Numbered from the stretch's first letter, positions 21,216-30,325 are shown. The stretch is DNA of 64,000 nt from Cupriavidus taiwanensis (GCF_900250075.1 NZ_LT977070.1:1240001-1304000); one strand, 5' to 3'. A program made the numbers and translations. The notes: generated by a model not told the origin, from the sequence alone.

Positions 21216-22133
21216 TTACGCGCTCGTCGCCGTCGCAAACCTTCCATCCCGGAAATCCGCCAGGGTCTGGTAGATCTGCTCCTGCGTGTTCATCACGAAC
21301 GGGCCGTACTGCGCGATCGGCTCGTTCAGCGGCCGGCCGGCGATCAGCAGAAAGCGTGCGTCGGTCTCGGCCCTGACGATGACGCCATCAGCCTGGCCGG
21401 CGTTGTCCAGCACGCCCATGCGCTGCGCCTCGACCACGGCGCGGTCGTCGCCCGCGCCGACCGAGACTTCGCCCCGGTACACGTAGATAAAGGCGTTATG
21501 CCCGGCCGGCAGGGCCTGCGCAAAGTCCTGTCCAGCCGGCAGCTCGACGTCCAGGTAGACCGGCTCGGTCACCGGCCGCGTGATCGCGCCGGCCACGCCA
21601 TGGCTGGCGCCGGCCAGCACGCGCACCGTGGCGCCATGCTCCAGCGCCACCGTCGGGATCTCGGCAGCGGGCAGGTCGCGGTACCACGGCGCCGTCATCT
21701 TGTCGGCGGCCGGCAGGTTCAGCCACAGCTGGAAGCCTTCCATGCGGCCGTCTTCCTGCTCGGGCATTTCCGAGTGGACCACGCCGGCGCCGGCCACCAT
21801 CCATTGCGCACCGCCGTTCTGCAGCAGGCCCTCGTTGCCGGCGCTGTCGCGATGGCGCATGCGCCCGGCCAGCATGTAGGTGATGGTCTCGAAGCCGCGG
21901 TGCGGATGATCGGGGAAGCCGCCGATGTAGTCGTCCTTGCTGTCGGTGCCGAAGGCATCGAGCATCAGGAACGGATCGAGCCGGCGCTGCAGGTTCTGCG
22001 TCAGCACGCGGGTCAGCTTGACGCCGGCGCCGTCCGAGGTGGCGATGCCGCGCACCACGCGGTCGACGGTGCGCGAGCGCGTCACGCTTTCGGCGGCGGC
22101 GGCGGGAATGGTGGCGAGGGTACGGGTGTCCAT
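21216..22133 (-). CDS. Pirin-family cupin protein
   Basis: Predicted 305 residues with two cupin domains. The N-terminal metal site DHPHRGFETITYM and the later HSEMP are conserved, so an iron-type metal centre is expected. Bacterial pirins include quercetin 2,3-dioxygenases and regulators that bind metabolic enzymes, and neither role can be chosen from sequence. CAGGAGCAAGAC precedes the ATG. It is a single gene flanked by its own terminator. Confidence 0.9.
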   Translation of the reverse strand: MDTRTLATIPAAAAESVTRSRTVDRVVRGIATSDGAGVKLTRVLTQNLQRRLDPFLMLDAFGTDSKDDYIGGFPDHPHRGFETITYMLAGRMRHRDSAGNEGLLQNGGAQWMVAGAGVVHSEMPEQEDGRMEGFQLWLNLPAADKMTAPWYRDLPAAEIPTVALEHGATVRVLAGASHGVAGAITRPVTEPVYLDVELPAGQDFAQALPAGHNAFIYVYRGEVSVGAGDDRAVVEAQRMGVLDNAGQADGVIVRAETDARFLLIAGRPLNEPIAQYGPFVMNTQEQIYQTLADFRDGRFATATSA

Positions 22134-22390
22134 GTCTTGCTCCTGTGGGGCGGTCCGCGGCCGCGATGGCGGCGGTCCGTCGTTTCAGCTACCCCGTCAA
22201 TTTAGTGGTTTGGCGGGGAAAGAGTAGAGGGCGCACGGGCAACAGATTGTTCTGCCGGCGCATCAAATCGATCAAGGTGCTGTATTGATTTCGGAACGAT
22301 AGGAGCGCGGCGGGTGCGGTGTCCGGACCTCCGCCAACAGCAGCCGTGAAGGCCGAAGATCGGTGCCAGATGGCCCCGGGAAACGGCAAA

Positions 22391-22438
22391 GATGACAAGA
22401 TCGATGAAGATCGCTATAATAGCGCTCTCTTTGTCATC
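22391..22438. promoter_or_regulatory. Strong promoter enclosed by an inverted repeat
   Basis: ATGACA (22392-22397) and a perfect TATAAT (22415-22420) are spaced by 17 bp on the plus strand, predicting a start near 22427. GATGACAA (22391-22398) and TTGTCATC (22431-22438) form a perfect 8-bp inverted repeat around the -10 box. The left arm covers the -35. This looks like the control point for the downstream osmoprotectant-type ABC operon. Confidence 0.7.
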
Positions 22439-22493
22439 CGTTGATGCGAGAAGCAAGGTGGGAGAAGACCCGCCAGCCCTTGCCAGTCAACGG
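22438..22493 (+). promoter_or_regulatory. Structured 5' leader of the osmoprotectant ABC operon
   Basis: Starting about 11 nt into the predicted transcript, CCGTTGA (22438-22444) pairs with TCAACGG (22487-22493). Inside it GCAAGG (22453-22458) pairs with CCTTGC (22478-22483), and a TGGG/CCCG apical pairing is possible. Roughly 310 nt of leader remain before the first ATG at 22803. I do not recognise a known riboswitch class. Confidence 0.45.
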
Positions 22494-22802
22494 CCGATGG
22501 ACCGGCGGCGCGTCGGAAAACTTCAATACTTGCGCTGCCACTGGCCAACCGCTCGCGCTGTGCCTGCACCGCCGGTTGCGCCGCTTCAGGGACTGCCGTC
22601 CAACGGCATCCCGTCAATCGCGATTCCCCGCCCCTGGCGGACGAATCCACAGACCGTCCGCCGGCAATCGTGCCGGTCATGGCGGCAATGCAATCTGAAC
22701 CGGGACTGGTGGCGCCCCATCTCCGCACGCACCAGCCCATATTGTTTTCCGTCGCCGGAAAGTGGCGTGCTGCGCGCTTTTCGACCCGGAGAAGGGGAGA
22801 GT
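22494..22802 (+). other. Non-coding remainder of the long leader
   Basis: The frame of the downstream permease stays open through this stretch, but the translation is rich in Arg, Pro, Trp and Cys and does not look like protein. The ribosome site is GAGAAGGGGAGAGT just before 22803. No T-run terminator is visible that would give simple attenuation. Confidence 0.5.
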
Positions 22803-23519
22803 ATGTCAAAGCAATCGGCACGGGCGCTGGCCTGGGCGGGACTGACGCTTGCCGCGCTGGCCGCCCTGGTGGCGTGGATCGGCGTCGACGTGATCCGCCA
22901 GTACCAGGAGCGCCTGCTCTACGACGTTGCCGACCACCTGCGCCTGGTGGTGCTGTCGATGGCGCTGGCGCTGGCCACCGGCATCCCGGCCGGCATCGCG
23001 CTGAGCCGGCCGTGCATGCGCCGCTGGGCCGACCGGCTGATGCAGGTCTTCAACGTCGGCAATACGGTGCCGTCGCTGGCGGTGCTGGCGCTGGCACTGG
23101 CCGTGCTCGGCATCGGCGAGCGGCCTGCCGTGCTGGCGCTGTGGCTGGCCTCGCTGCTGCCGATCGTGCGCAACACCTACGAGGGCCTGCGCAATGTCTC
23201 GCCCACGCTGCTGGAGGCGGCGCGCGGCATCGGCATGACCCCGGCCCAGCGCCTGGTGCGCGTGGAACTGCCCAACGCGCTGCCGGTGATGCTGGCCGGC
23301 ATCCGCATCGCGCTGGTGATCAACGTCGGCACCGTGCCGCTGTCGTTTCTGATCGGCGCCAACAGCCTGGGCGAGCTGATCTTCCCGGGCATCTACCTGA
23401 ACAACCAGCCGCTGCTGCTGCTGGGCGCCGCCGCCACGGCGCTGCTGGCGCTGGCGCTCGATGCGCTGTTCGCCGCCGCCGGCCAGCTGTACCTGCGCCG
23501 CCGCGGCCTGGCGCGCTGA
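22803..23519 (+). CDS. Osmoprotectant-type ABC transporter permease
   Basis: Predicted 238 residues. It has about five to six membrane helices and the BPD_transp_1 EAA loop (EAARGIGMTPAQRLVRVELPNALPVML). The family (OpuB/OsmU, YehW/YehY) imports glycine betaine, choline or related compatible solutes. The start follows a strong ribosome site. It leads an operon of permease, binding protein, permease and ATPase. Confidence 0.88.
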   Translation: MSKQSARALAWAGLTLAALAALVAWIGVDVIRQYQERLLYDVADHLRLVVLSMALALATGIPAGIALSRPCMRRWADRLMQVFNVGNTVPSLAVLALALAVLGIGERPAVLALWLASLLPIVRNTYEGLRNVSPTLLEAARGIGMTPAQRLVRVELPNALPVMLAGIRIALVINVGTVPLSFLIGANSLGELIFPGIYLNNQPLLLLGAAATALLALALDALFAAAGQLYLRRRGLAR

Positions 23520-23534
23520 ACTGGGGAGACCGAA

Positions 23535-24482
23535 ATGGAAAAGCAGATGCAATACCTCCGCCGCCGCGCCCGCCGGGCGGTGCTGCTGGTGGCGGCGGTC
23601 ACCGCCTTCGCCGCCGGCCTGGCGCTGGCCACCGCGCCCGAGGCCCGGGCCGCGGGCGCCGCCATCCGCGTGGGCGGCAAGAACTTCACCGAACAGCTGC
23701 TGCTGTCGTCGATGACCACCAGGTACCTGCGCGCCAAGGGCTTCGACGCCGAGTTGACCGCCGGCCTGGGCAGCACGCTGATGCGCCAGGCCATCGAGAA
23801 CGACCAGCTCGACGTGGTGTGGGACTACACCGGCACCGCGCTGATCGTGTTCAACAAGGTCGAAGAAAAGCTCGATGCCCGCGAAAGCTATGCGCGCGTC
23901 AAGCAGATGGACGGCGCGCGCGGCCTGGTGTGGCTCGATGCCTCGGGCATCAACAATACCTACGCGCTGGCCATGCCGAAGGAGCGCGCGGCCGCCAGCG
24001 GCGCGACTACGCTGTCGGCCTTTGCCGAGCAGATGCGCAAGGCCGGCGCCGACGCCAGCCACCCGTTCGCGGTCGACATGGAATTCGCCGCGCGACCGGA
24101 CGGGCTGGAGCCGCTCAAGGCGCTGTACCAGCTGCCGTTCTCGCGCCGCGACGTAATCCAGCTCGATCCGGGCCTGGTCTACACCGCGCTGAAGAACAAC
24201 CAGGTGGAACTGGGGCTGGTGTACGCCACCGACGGCCGCGTCAAGGGCTTCGACCTGGTGCTGCTCGAGGATGACCAGCACTTCTTCCCGCCGTACAACG
24301 CGGTGCCGGTGGTGCGCAAGCCCGTGCTGGACAAGCATCCGGAACTGGCGGGCCTGCTCAATGCCCTCGCGGCGAAGCTCGACAACCAGAGCATGACCGA
24401 GATGAACTACAAGGTGGACATCGGCCAGCAGCCGGTGGACAAGGTGGCGGAGGACTTCCTGCGCGGCCACGGACTGATCTGA
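23535..24482 (+). CDS. Osmoprotectant-type ABC substrate-binding protein
   Basis: Predicted 315 residues. A signal peptide (RRRARR, hydrophobic core, cleavage near ARA-AG at about 40) leads to a periplasmic OpuAC-type domain starting VGGKNFTEQ, resembling OsmF/YehZ. The DYTGTAL and YATDGRV segments belong to the ligand-binding cleft of this family. It lies 15 bp after the first permease and 10 bp before the second. The ligand could be a betaine, but low-affinity or unknown ligands are reported for YehZ-like proteins. Confidence 0.88.
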   Translation: MEKQMQYLRRRARRAVLLVAAVTAFAAGLALATAPEARAAGAAIRVGGKNFTEQLLLSSMTTRYLRAKGFDAELTAGLGSTLMRQAIENDQLDVVWDYTGTALIVFNKVEEKLDARESYARVKQMDGARGLVWLDASGINNTYALAMPKERAAASGATTLSAFAEQMRKAGADASHPFAVDMEFAARPDGLEPLKALYQLPFSRRDVIQLDPGLVYTALKNNQVELGLVYATDGRVKGFDLVLLEDDQHFFPPYNAVPVVRKPVLDKHPELAGLLNALAAKLDNQSMTEMNYKVDIGQQPVDKVAEDFLRGHGLI

Positions 24483-24492
24483 GGAAGGCCGC

Positions 24493-25143
24493 ATGGACTT
24501 GTTCGCATACCTGCAACACAGCTGGCCCACGCTGCTGAAACTGACCGGCGAGCACCTCGCGCTGGTGGGCTCGGCGGTGGGGCTGGCGATCCTGATCGGG
24601 GTGCCGCTGGGCATCCTGATCACGCGCTTCCGCGCGCTGGCCACGCCGCTGCTGGCGCTGGCGACGATCGTGCTGACGCTGCCGTCGATCGCGCTGTTCG
24701 GGCTGATGATCCCCATCTTCGCGCGCTTCGGCCATGCGCTCGGCTACGTGCCCGCGGTGACGGCGGTGTTCCTGTACTCGCTGCTGCCGATCATGCGCAA
24801 CACCTACACCGCGCTGGCCAACGTCGACCCCGGCATCCAGGAAGCGGGCCGCGGCATCGGCATGACCACCTGGCAACGGATGCGGCTGGTGGACCTGCCC
24901 CTGGCGGTGCCGGTGATCCTCGGCGGGGTGCGCACCGCCGTGGTGATGAATATCGGGGTTGCCACCATTGCCGCCATCATCGGCGCGGGTGGCCTTGGGG
25001 TGCTGATCCTGCAGGCGATCAGCCAGAGCAACATGAGCAAGCTGGCGGTGGGCGCGGTCCTGGTCAGCCTGCTCGCCATCGTGGCGGATGCCTTCCTGCA
25101 GTGGTTGCAGCGGGCGCTGACGCCGAAGGGGATCCGTCTATGA
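24493..25143 (+). CDS. Osmoprotectant-type ABC transporter permease
   Basis: Predicted 216 residues, second membrane subunit, with the EAA loop EAGRGIGMTTWQRMRLVDLPLAVPVI. The pairing of two unlike permeases matches OsmU/YehWXYZ-type systems rather than ProW-type homodimers. Its stop overlaps the ATPase start (ATGA), so the two are probably translationally coupled. Confidence 0.88.
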   Translation: MDLFAYLQHSWPTLLKLTGEHLALVGSAVGLAILIGVPLGILITRFRALATPLLALATIVLTLPSIALFGLMIPIFARFGHALGYVPAVTAVFLYSLLPIMRNTYTALANVDPGIQEAGRGIGMTTWQRMRLVDLPLAVPVILGGVRTAVVMNIGVATIAAIIGAGGLGVLILQAISQSNMSKLAVGAVLVSLLAIVADAFLQWLQRALTPKGIRL

Positions 25144-26306
25144 TCGAACTCGACCAACTCACCAAGTCCTTCCCGCAGAAAGACGGCACCGAGATGCGCG
25201 CCGTCGACGCCGTGTCGCTGACGGTGCCGCGCGGCGAGATCTGCGTCTTCCTGGGCCCGTCGGGCTGCGGCAAGACCACCACGCTGAAGATGATCAACCG
25301 GCTGATCGAGCCGACCTCGGGCACGGTGCGCATCGAAGGCGAGGATACGCGCGGCCTCGACGGCGTGACGCTGCGCCGCAAGATCGGCTACGTGATCCAG
25401 CAGATCGGCCTGTTTCCCAACATGACCATCGAAGAGAACATCATGGTGGTGCCGCGCCTGCTGGGCTGGGACAAGAAGCAGTGCCGCGAACGCGCGCGCG
25501 AGCTGATGGCGATGGTGCAGCTCGATCCGAACCGGTTGCTGTCGCGCTATCCGCGCGAGCTGTCCGGCGGCCAGCAGCAGCGCATCGGCGTGATCCGCGC
25601 GCTGGCGGCCGACGCGCCGCTGCTGCTGATGGACGAGCCCTTCGGCGCGGTCGACCCGATCAACCGCGAGAGCATCCAGAACGAATTCCTGCAGATGCAG
25701 CGCCAGCTCGGCAAGACCGTGATCATGGTCTCGCACGATATCGACGAGGCGATCAAGCTGGCCGACAAGGTCGCGGTGTTCCGCCGTGGCAAGCTGGTGC
25801 AGTTCGACCACCCCGACGCGCTGCTGGCGCACCCGGCCGACGAGTTCGTGCAGGCCTTCGTCGGCCACGACAACACGCTCAAGCGCCTGCTGCTGGTGCG
25901 CGCCGGCGACGCCGCCACCATGCCGCCGAGCTGCCGCCCGGACATGCCGCTGGCCGAGGCACTGGGCGTGATGGACGATGCCGACGTGCGCCACCTGCCG
26001 GTGGTGGACGACGCGCAGCGCGCGCTGGGCTATGTCACGCGCCGCGACGCGCGCGCGGGCAAGGGCCTGTGCAGCGAGGTGATGCGCCCGTTCGCGGTGA
26101 CCGCGGCGTTCGACGAGCACCTGCGCATCGTGCTGTCGCGCATGTACCAGCACAACACCAGCTGGCTGCCGGTGATGGGCGCGGACGGCGCCTACCTGGG
26201 CGAGGTCACGCAGGAATCGATCGCAGGCTACCTGAGTTCCGGCCGTTCGCGCGGCCAGGCCGGCGCGCCGGCGACCCCGGCCGCGCCGCTGCGCGCAGCC
26301 GCCTGA
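25140..26306 (+). CDS. Osmoprotectant-type ABC ATPase with CBS domains
   Basis: Predicted 388 residues. The ATPase domain (about 1-240) has Walker A GPSGCGKTT, signature LSGGQQQR and Walker B LLLMDEPF. Two CBS motifs follow (about 265-375: MPLAEALGVMDDADVRHLPVVDD and VTAAFDEHLRIVLSRMYQHNTSWLPVMG). CBS domains in OpuA-type ATPases sense ionic strength or nucleotides. It is the last gene of the importer operon. The start at 25140 is fixed by the ATGA overlap. Confidence 0.9.
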   Translation: MIELDQLTKSFPQKDGTEMRAVDAVSLTVPRGEICVFLGPSGCGKTTTLKMINRLIEPTSGTVRIEGEDTRGLDGVTLRRKIGYVIQQIGLFPNMTIEENIMVVPRLLGWDKKQCRERARELMAMVQLDPNRLLSRYPRELSGGQQQRIGVIRALAADAPLLLMDEPFGAVDPINRESIQNEFLQMQRQLGKTVIMVSHDIDEAIKLADKVAVFRRGKLVQFDHPDALLAHPADEFVQAFVGHDNTLKRLLLVRAGDAATMPPSCRPDMPLAEALGVMDDADVRHLPVVDDAQRALGYVTRRDARAGKGLCSEVMRPFAVTAAFDEHLRIVLSRMYQHNTSWLPVMGADGAYLGEVTQESIAGYLSSGRSRGQAGAPATPAAPLRAAA

Positions 26307-26357
26307 TCGCGTCACCACGCCACGGCGCGAGCGCGGCCGGCGCGCTATGCTAGAAGC

Positions 26358-26732
26358 ATGCTCCGCTGCTGCCGCTCACCCCTGTGCCTGGTCATCGAAA
26401 CCCGCTGGCTGATCCCGCGCGGGTTTGACGGCTTCACGCCCGGCCCGCTGATCCTGCTGCGCCCCGGCGCCAGCCAGGCGCTGATCGAACATGAGAAGGT
26501 CCACGTGCGCCAGTTCTGGCGCAGCTGGGGCCTGATGGGCGTGCTCTACCTGGCCAGCCGGCGCTGGCGCCTGCGCTATGAGGTCGAGGCCTACCGCGAG
26601 CAGCTGCGCCACAGCCCTCCGGGCGCGGCGCGCGGGCTGGCGCGTGTGCTGGCCACCAAGTACCGGCTCCGGATATCGGAGGCCGAGGCCTACCGGCTGC
26701 TGAAGCAAGGCCTGCACGACGAGGCCGAATGA
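26358..26732 (+). CDS. Small HExxH-containing protein
   Basis: Predicted 124 residues of unknown function. The segment EHEKVHVRQFW contains an HExxH motif (His45, Glu46, His49). A possible third zinc ligand occurs in YEVEAY (Glu75 or Glu77). This pattern is seen in minimal zinc metallopeptidase folds, but activity is only a guess. A hydrophobic patch near 60-66 is too short to be a clear membrane helix. It stands alone between the ABC operon and a terminator. Confidence 0.65.
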   Translation: MLRCCRSPLCLVIETRWLIPRGFDGFTPGPLILLRPGASQALIEHEKVHVRQFWRSWGLMGVLYLASRRWRLRYEVEAYREQLRHSPPGAARGLARVLATKYRLRISEAEAYRLLKQGLHDEAE

Positions 26733-26768
26733 AAACGGCCCGCACCAGTCGCCGGTGCGGGCCGTTTT
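26732..26768. terminator. Hairpin terminator between HExxH gene and tRNA-Ser
   Basis: A 15-bp perfect stem AAAACGGCCCGCACC / GGTGCGGGCCGTTTT with a 7-nt loop overlaps the stop of the plus-strand gene and lies just past the minus-strand tRNA-Ser. A and T runs at its base let it serve both strands. Confidence 0.88.
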
Positions 26769-26775
26769 CGTTGTC

Positions 26776-26865
26776 TGGCGGAAGCGGTGAGATTCGAACT
26801 CACGGATGGGTCACCCCATCGGCAGTTTTCAAGACTGCTGCCTTAAACCACTCGGCCACGCTTCC
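26776..26865 (-). tRNA. tRNA-Ser(TGA)
   Basis: A 90-nt class II tRNA on the minus strand. The acceptor GGAAGCG pairs with CGCTTCC, discriminator G, and CCA is encoded. The anticodon loop CTTGAAAA gives TGA. The long variable arm and T-loop GTTCGAATC are intact. A minus-strand TACAAT box lies 14 bp upstream (26884-26879). Confidence 0.97.
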
Positions 26866-27152
26866 GGAAAGTGCGGGCATTGTAGCGCGAAAGGGGCGGG
26901 GCCTCCGGCGCAGTGCCGCATGCAGACGCAACGGTCTGGCCGCGCATTATACAAGCCCCACGCTCCCCGATGGGGACTTGCCTCGCGGCATGGGCGCAGC
27001 CGCAAATTTCCGGCCACATCTTGCGCTGTGCTGTCGGGCTCTGTCTGACATGGCGGAACCTTCATATCGCGCCATCGCTCATATGGTCGTACCGGGCACT
27101 GCGGTGTGTGCCGCATCCCCGGCTTTTGCCTGGCAACAGAGGAGAACTCAAA

Positions 27153-27662
27153 ATGCGAATCCCAAGCAAGACATGGCTGATCGTTCCGGTGGCCGCGGCG
27201 GCTGCGCTGGCCGGTTGTGCGGCGCCGTACAACAGCGGCTACGACCAGGGCTACAACACCGGCTACAACGCGCCGCCCCCGGGTTACCAGAACCCCCACA
27301 CCTCGCAGGCACCGGCCGGCGCGGTCTACTACGGCCGCGTGGAATCGATCGAGCCGGTCACCACCACGCAGGGCAGCTCGGGCCTGCTGGGCACCGTGAT
27401 CGGCGGCGCGGCAGGCGGCCTGCTGGGCCACCAGATCGGTGGCGGGCGCGGCCAGACCGCGGCGACCATCGGCGGTGCCGTGGTCGGCGCCGTGGCCGGC
27501 AATCAGATCGAGAAGCGCGCGGGCAGCAATACGCAAACGGTCTATCGCGTCAACGTGCGGCTCGATGACGGCCGCCTCGCCACGGTGACGCAGTCCAACC
27601 TGGGCAGCCTGCAAGTGGGCATGCGCGCGCGCGTGGCCAACGACACGGCCACGCCGTACTGA
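27153..27662 (+). CDS. Glycine-zipper outer-membrane lipoprotein
   Basis: Predicted 169 residues. The lipobox LAGC places the lipidated Cys at about 22. A Tyr/Gly/Pro-rich stretch follows, and then a glycine-zipper 2TM segment (GTVIGGAAGGLLGHQIGGGRGQ...GAVVGAVAGNQ). It resembles SlyB/PcpY-type envelope lipoproteins, which are often induced by divalent-cation or envelope stress. The GAGGAG site at 27140 fixes this start. Longer frames upstream are not credible. A terminator follows. Confidence 0.88.
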   Translation: MRIPSKTWLIVPVAAAAALAGCAAPYNSGYDQGYNTGYNAPPPGYQNPHTSQAPAGAVYYGRVESIEPVTTTQGSSGLLGTVIGGAAGGLLGHQIGGGRGQTAATIGGAVVGAVAGNQIEKRAGSNTQTVYRVNVRLDDGRLATVTQSNLGSLQVGMRARVANDTATPY

Positions 27663-27693
27663 CCTGCCAGCCTGACGTTTGCCAGAAGCCACA

Positions 27694-27720
27694 GGCCACG
27701 CGCTAGCGTGGCCTTTTTTT
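27694..27720 (+). terminator. Intrinsic terminator of the glycine-zipper lipoprotein
   Basis: GGCCACGC / GCGTGGCC forms the stem around a short CTA-type loop and is followed by seven T. Confidence 0.9.
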
Positions 27721-27743
27721 ATCGTTGCCGGCGTGCGGGCCGC

Positions 27744-28976
27744 TCAGTCCTTCAGGAACATCTCCTGCAGGTCGTTGAGGAAGCGCCGGCCCAGTTCGGT
27801 GGGGCGGATCGTGGTCAGGTCGGCTTCCAGCAAGCCTTTTTTCTCGGCCTCGGCCAGCTGCTTGCTGATGGTGTGCAGCGGCAGCCCGGTGTAGTCGTGG
27901 AAGCTCGAGGCCGGCACGCCGTCGGTCAGGCGCAGCGCGTTGAGCATGAACTCGAACGGCAGCTCGTCGGCGCCGACGTCGCGCGCTTCCTGCACCGCGT
28001 TGCCAGCCATGGCCTGCGCCATGTAGGTGGCCGGGTGCTTGTGCCGCATCTGGCGCAGCACGCGCTGCGGGAACGACAGCTTGCCGTGCGCGCCGGCGCC
28101 GATGCCGAGATAGTCGCCGAAGCGCCAGTAGTTGAGGTTATGGCGCGCCTCGCAGTGCGGCTTTGCATAGGCCGAAGTCTCGTAGTGCCGATAGCCCGCC
28201 GCGGCCGTGCGCGCTTCGATCCAGTCCTGCATCTCGTACGCCGTGTCGTCGTCGGGCAATGCCGGCGGATACTTCGCGAACAGCGTGTTCGGCTCCAGCG
28301 TCAGGTGGTACAGCGACAGGTGCGTGGTGCCGCAGGCCAGCGCGGCTTCGACGTCCGCCTGGCACTCCTGCAGGGTCTGGCCGGGCAGGGCGTACATCAG
28401 GTCCAGGTTGATATTGTCGAAGCTGGCCTGGGCGATGTCGATGGCGCGGCGCGCTTCGGTGCCGCCGTGGATGCGGCCCAGTGCCTGCAGGTGCCGGTCG
28501 TTGAAGCTCTGGATGCCGATCGACAGCCGGTTGATGCCGCTGGCGCGGTAGCTGGCGAACTTGTCGGCTTCGAAGGTGCCGGGATTGGCCTCCATCGTGA
28601 TCTCGGCATCGGCGTCGAGCGGCAGCAGCGCGCGGATATCCGACAGCAGCCGGTCCATGCCCGCCGCCGACAGCAGGCTCGGGGTGCCGCCGCCGATGAA
28701 GACGGTATGCACCGGGCGTCCCCATACCAGCGGCAGCGACTGCTCCAGGTCCGCGCGCAGCGCGTCGAGGTAGAGGTCTTCCGGAATCTCGTGGTTGTCG
28801 GCGCCGGGTGCGGCATGCGAGTTGAAATCGCAATACGGGCACTTGCGCACGCACCACGGGATATGCACGTACAGCGACAGCGGCGGCGATCCGGGCAGGC
28901 TGATCTGCCCGGGCTTGAGCCACAGTTGCTTGCTGTCGACAGGCACGGACGCGGAGGCCGGTACGATCGGAATCAT
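27744..28976 (-). CDS. hemW: HemW-type radical SAM protein
   Basis: Predicted 410 residues. The radical-SAM CxxxCxxC motif (CVRKCPYCDF) followed by GGGTPS, and the C-terminal HemN-like domain, identify HemW. That protein is a heme-binding chaperone or transferase, formerly annotated as anaerobic coproporphyrinogen oxidase. The Phe after CxxC-D, rather than the extra Cys of HemN, supports HemW. It overlaps rdgB by 4 bp and ends the minus-strand operon that begins with the protein kinase. Confidence 0.93.
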   Translation of the reverse strand: MIPIVPASASVPVDSKQLWLKPGQISLPGSPPLSLYVHIPWCVRKCPYCDFNSHAAPGADNHEIPEDLYLDALRADLEQSLPLVWGRPVHTVFIGGGTPSLLSAAGMDRLLSDIRALLPLDADAEITMEANPGTFEADKFASYRASGINRLSIGIQSFNDRHLQALGRIHGGTEARRAIDIAQASFDNINLDLMYALPGQTLQECQADVEAALACGTTHLSLYHLTLEPNTLFAKYPPALPDDDTAYEMQDWIEARTAAAGYRHYETSAYAKPHCEARHNLNYWRFGDYLGIGAGAHGKLSFPQRVLRQMRHKHPATYMAQAMAGNAVQEARDVGADELPFEFMLNALRLTDGVPASSFHDYTGLPLHTISKQLAEAEKKGLLEADLTTIRPTELGRRFLNDLQEMFLKD

Positions 28977-29590
28977 CGCGTGCCAGTCTCCGCGGCCTCG
29001 GCCTGCAGCCGGGCCACCAGTGCGCGCAGCGCCTGGGCGCGGTGGCTGACGCGGTTCTTCTCTTCCGGCGGCAGCTCGGCTGCGGTCTTGCCCAGCGCCG
29101 GCAGCAGGAAGTGCGGGTCGTAGCCGAAGCCGCCCGCGCCGCGCGGCGCGTCGACAACTTCGCCATGCCACACGCCTTCGGCGATGATCGGGCACGGGTC
29201 TTCGGCGTGGCGCACGAACACCAGCACGCAGTAGTAATACGCGTGCCGGTTCAGCTTGCCCGCCAGTTGCGAGACCAGGTAGGCGTTGTTGGCCGAGTCC
29301 GACTTGGCCTGTCCGGCCATTTGCGCATAGCGCGCGGAATAGACCCCGGGCGCGCCGTCCAGCGCCTGCACGCAGATGCCGGAGTCGTCGGCCAGCGCGG
29401 GCAGCCCGGCCAGCCGGCTGGCGTGGCGGGCCTTGGCCAGCGCGTTCTCGACAAAGGTGGCGAAGGGTTCTTCGGCCTCGGGGATGCCGAGCTCGCCCTG
29501 CGTCACCACGTCAAAGCCGAGCGGGGCCAGCAGCGCGCCGAATTCGCGCAGCTTGCCGGGATTGTTGGAGGCCAGTACCAGGCGTCGCAT
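28973..29590 (-). CDS. rdgB: Non-canonical purine NTP pyrophosphatase (RdgB/HAM1)
   Basis: Predicted 205 residues. It hydrolyses dITP, ITP and XTP, keeping deaminated purines out of nucleic acids. The N-terminal LASNNPGKLREF, the central LADDSGICVQALDG and the C-terminal FGYDPHFLLP segment are all conserved. It follows rph by 15 bp and overlaps hemW, an order conserved in many beta-proteobacteria. Confidence 0.95.
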   Translation of the reverse strand: MRRLVLASNNPGKLREFGALLAPLGFDVVTQGELGIPEAEEPFATFVENALAKARHASRLAGLPALADDSGICVQALDGAPGVYSARYAQMAGQAKSDSANNAYLVSQLAGKLNRHAYYYCVLVFVRHAEDPCPIIAEGVWHGEVVDAPRGAGGFGYDPHFLLPALGKTAAELPPEEKNRVSHRAQALRALVARLQAEAAETGTR

Positions 29591-29605
29591 CGCGGGCTCC
29601 GGGGC

Positions 29606-30325
29606 TCAGGCCAGGCCCAGCGCTTCGCGCTGGTACTGCACCAGCCGGGCGATGCCGGCTTCGGCCAGGCGCGTCATGGCGTCGAGCTCGGCGCGGCTGA
29701 AGGGCGCGCCTTCGGCGGTGCCCTGCACTTCGACAAAGCCGCCGCTGCCGGTCATGACCACGTTCATGTCGGTGTCGCAGTTGCTGTCCTCGGCGTAGTC
29801 CAGGTCCAGCACCGGCACGCCGTCGACCATGCCGACCGAGACTGCCGCGACATGGTCGCGGATCGGGCTGGCGGCGATCAGGCCGTCGCGCAGCATGGTC
29901 GAGACCGCGTCGTGGGCGGCGACGAAAGCGCCGGTGATGGCCGCGGTGCGGGTGCCGCCGTCGGCCTGCAGCACGTCGCAGTCGAGGTGGAGGGTGTATT
30001 CGCCCAGCGCCGCCAGGTCGAACACCGAGCGCATGGCGCGGCCGATCAGGCGCTGGATTTCCTGGGTGCGGCCGGTCTGCTTGCCGCGCGCGGCCTCGCG
30101 GTCGGAACGCGTATGCGTGGCGCGCGGCAGCATGCCGTATTCGGCCGTGACCCAGCCTTCGCCGCTGCCCTTCTTGTGCGGCGGCACCTTGGCCAGCACG
30201 CTGGCGGTGCACAGCACCTTGGTATCGCCAAAGGCGCACAGGACGGAGCCTTCGGCGTGGCGGGTGTAGTGGCGGGTAAGGCTGATGGAACGCAGCGCAT
30301 CGGCTGCGCGGCCGCTGGGTCGCAT
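29606..30325 (-). CDS. rph: Ribonuclease PH
   Basis: Predicted 239 residues. This phosphorolytic 3'-5' exoribonuclease trims tRNA precursors. The family start MRPSGR is at 30325; an upstream in-frame ATG would add six residues. The RNase PH fold motifs ([54 protein letters not shown]) are present, including the phosphate-binding Arg-rich segment. It sits between the PP2C gene (103-bp gap) and rdgB. Confidence 0.96.
   Translation of the reverse strand: MRPSGRAADALRSISLTRHYTRHAEGSVLCAFGDTKVLCTASVLAKVPPHKKGSGEGWVTAEYGMLPRATHTRSDREAARGKQTGRTQEIQRLIGRAMRSVFDLAALGEYTLHLDCDVLQADGGTRTAAITGAFVAAHDAVSTMLRDGLIAASPIRDHVAAVSVGMVDGVPVLDLDYAEDSNCDTDMNVVMTGSGGFVEVQGTAEGAPFSRAELDAMTRLAEAGIARLVQYQREALGLA

Noticed and set aside
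22392..22802. In-frame upstream extension of the osmoprotectant permease
   Set aside because: Its translation is unlike any protein, and a strong promoter and ribosome site place the start at 22803.
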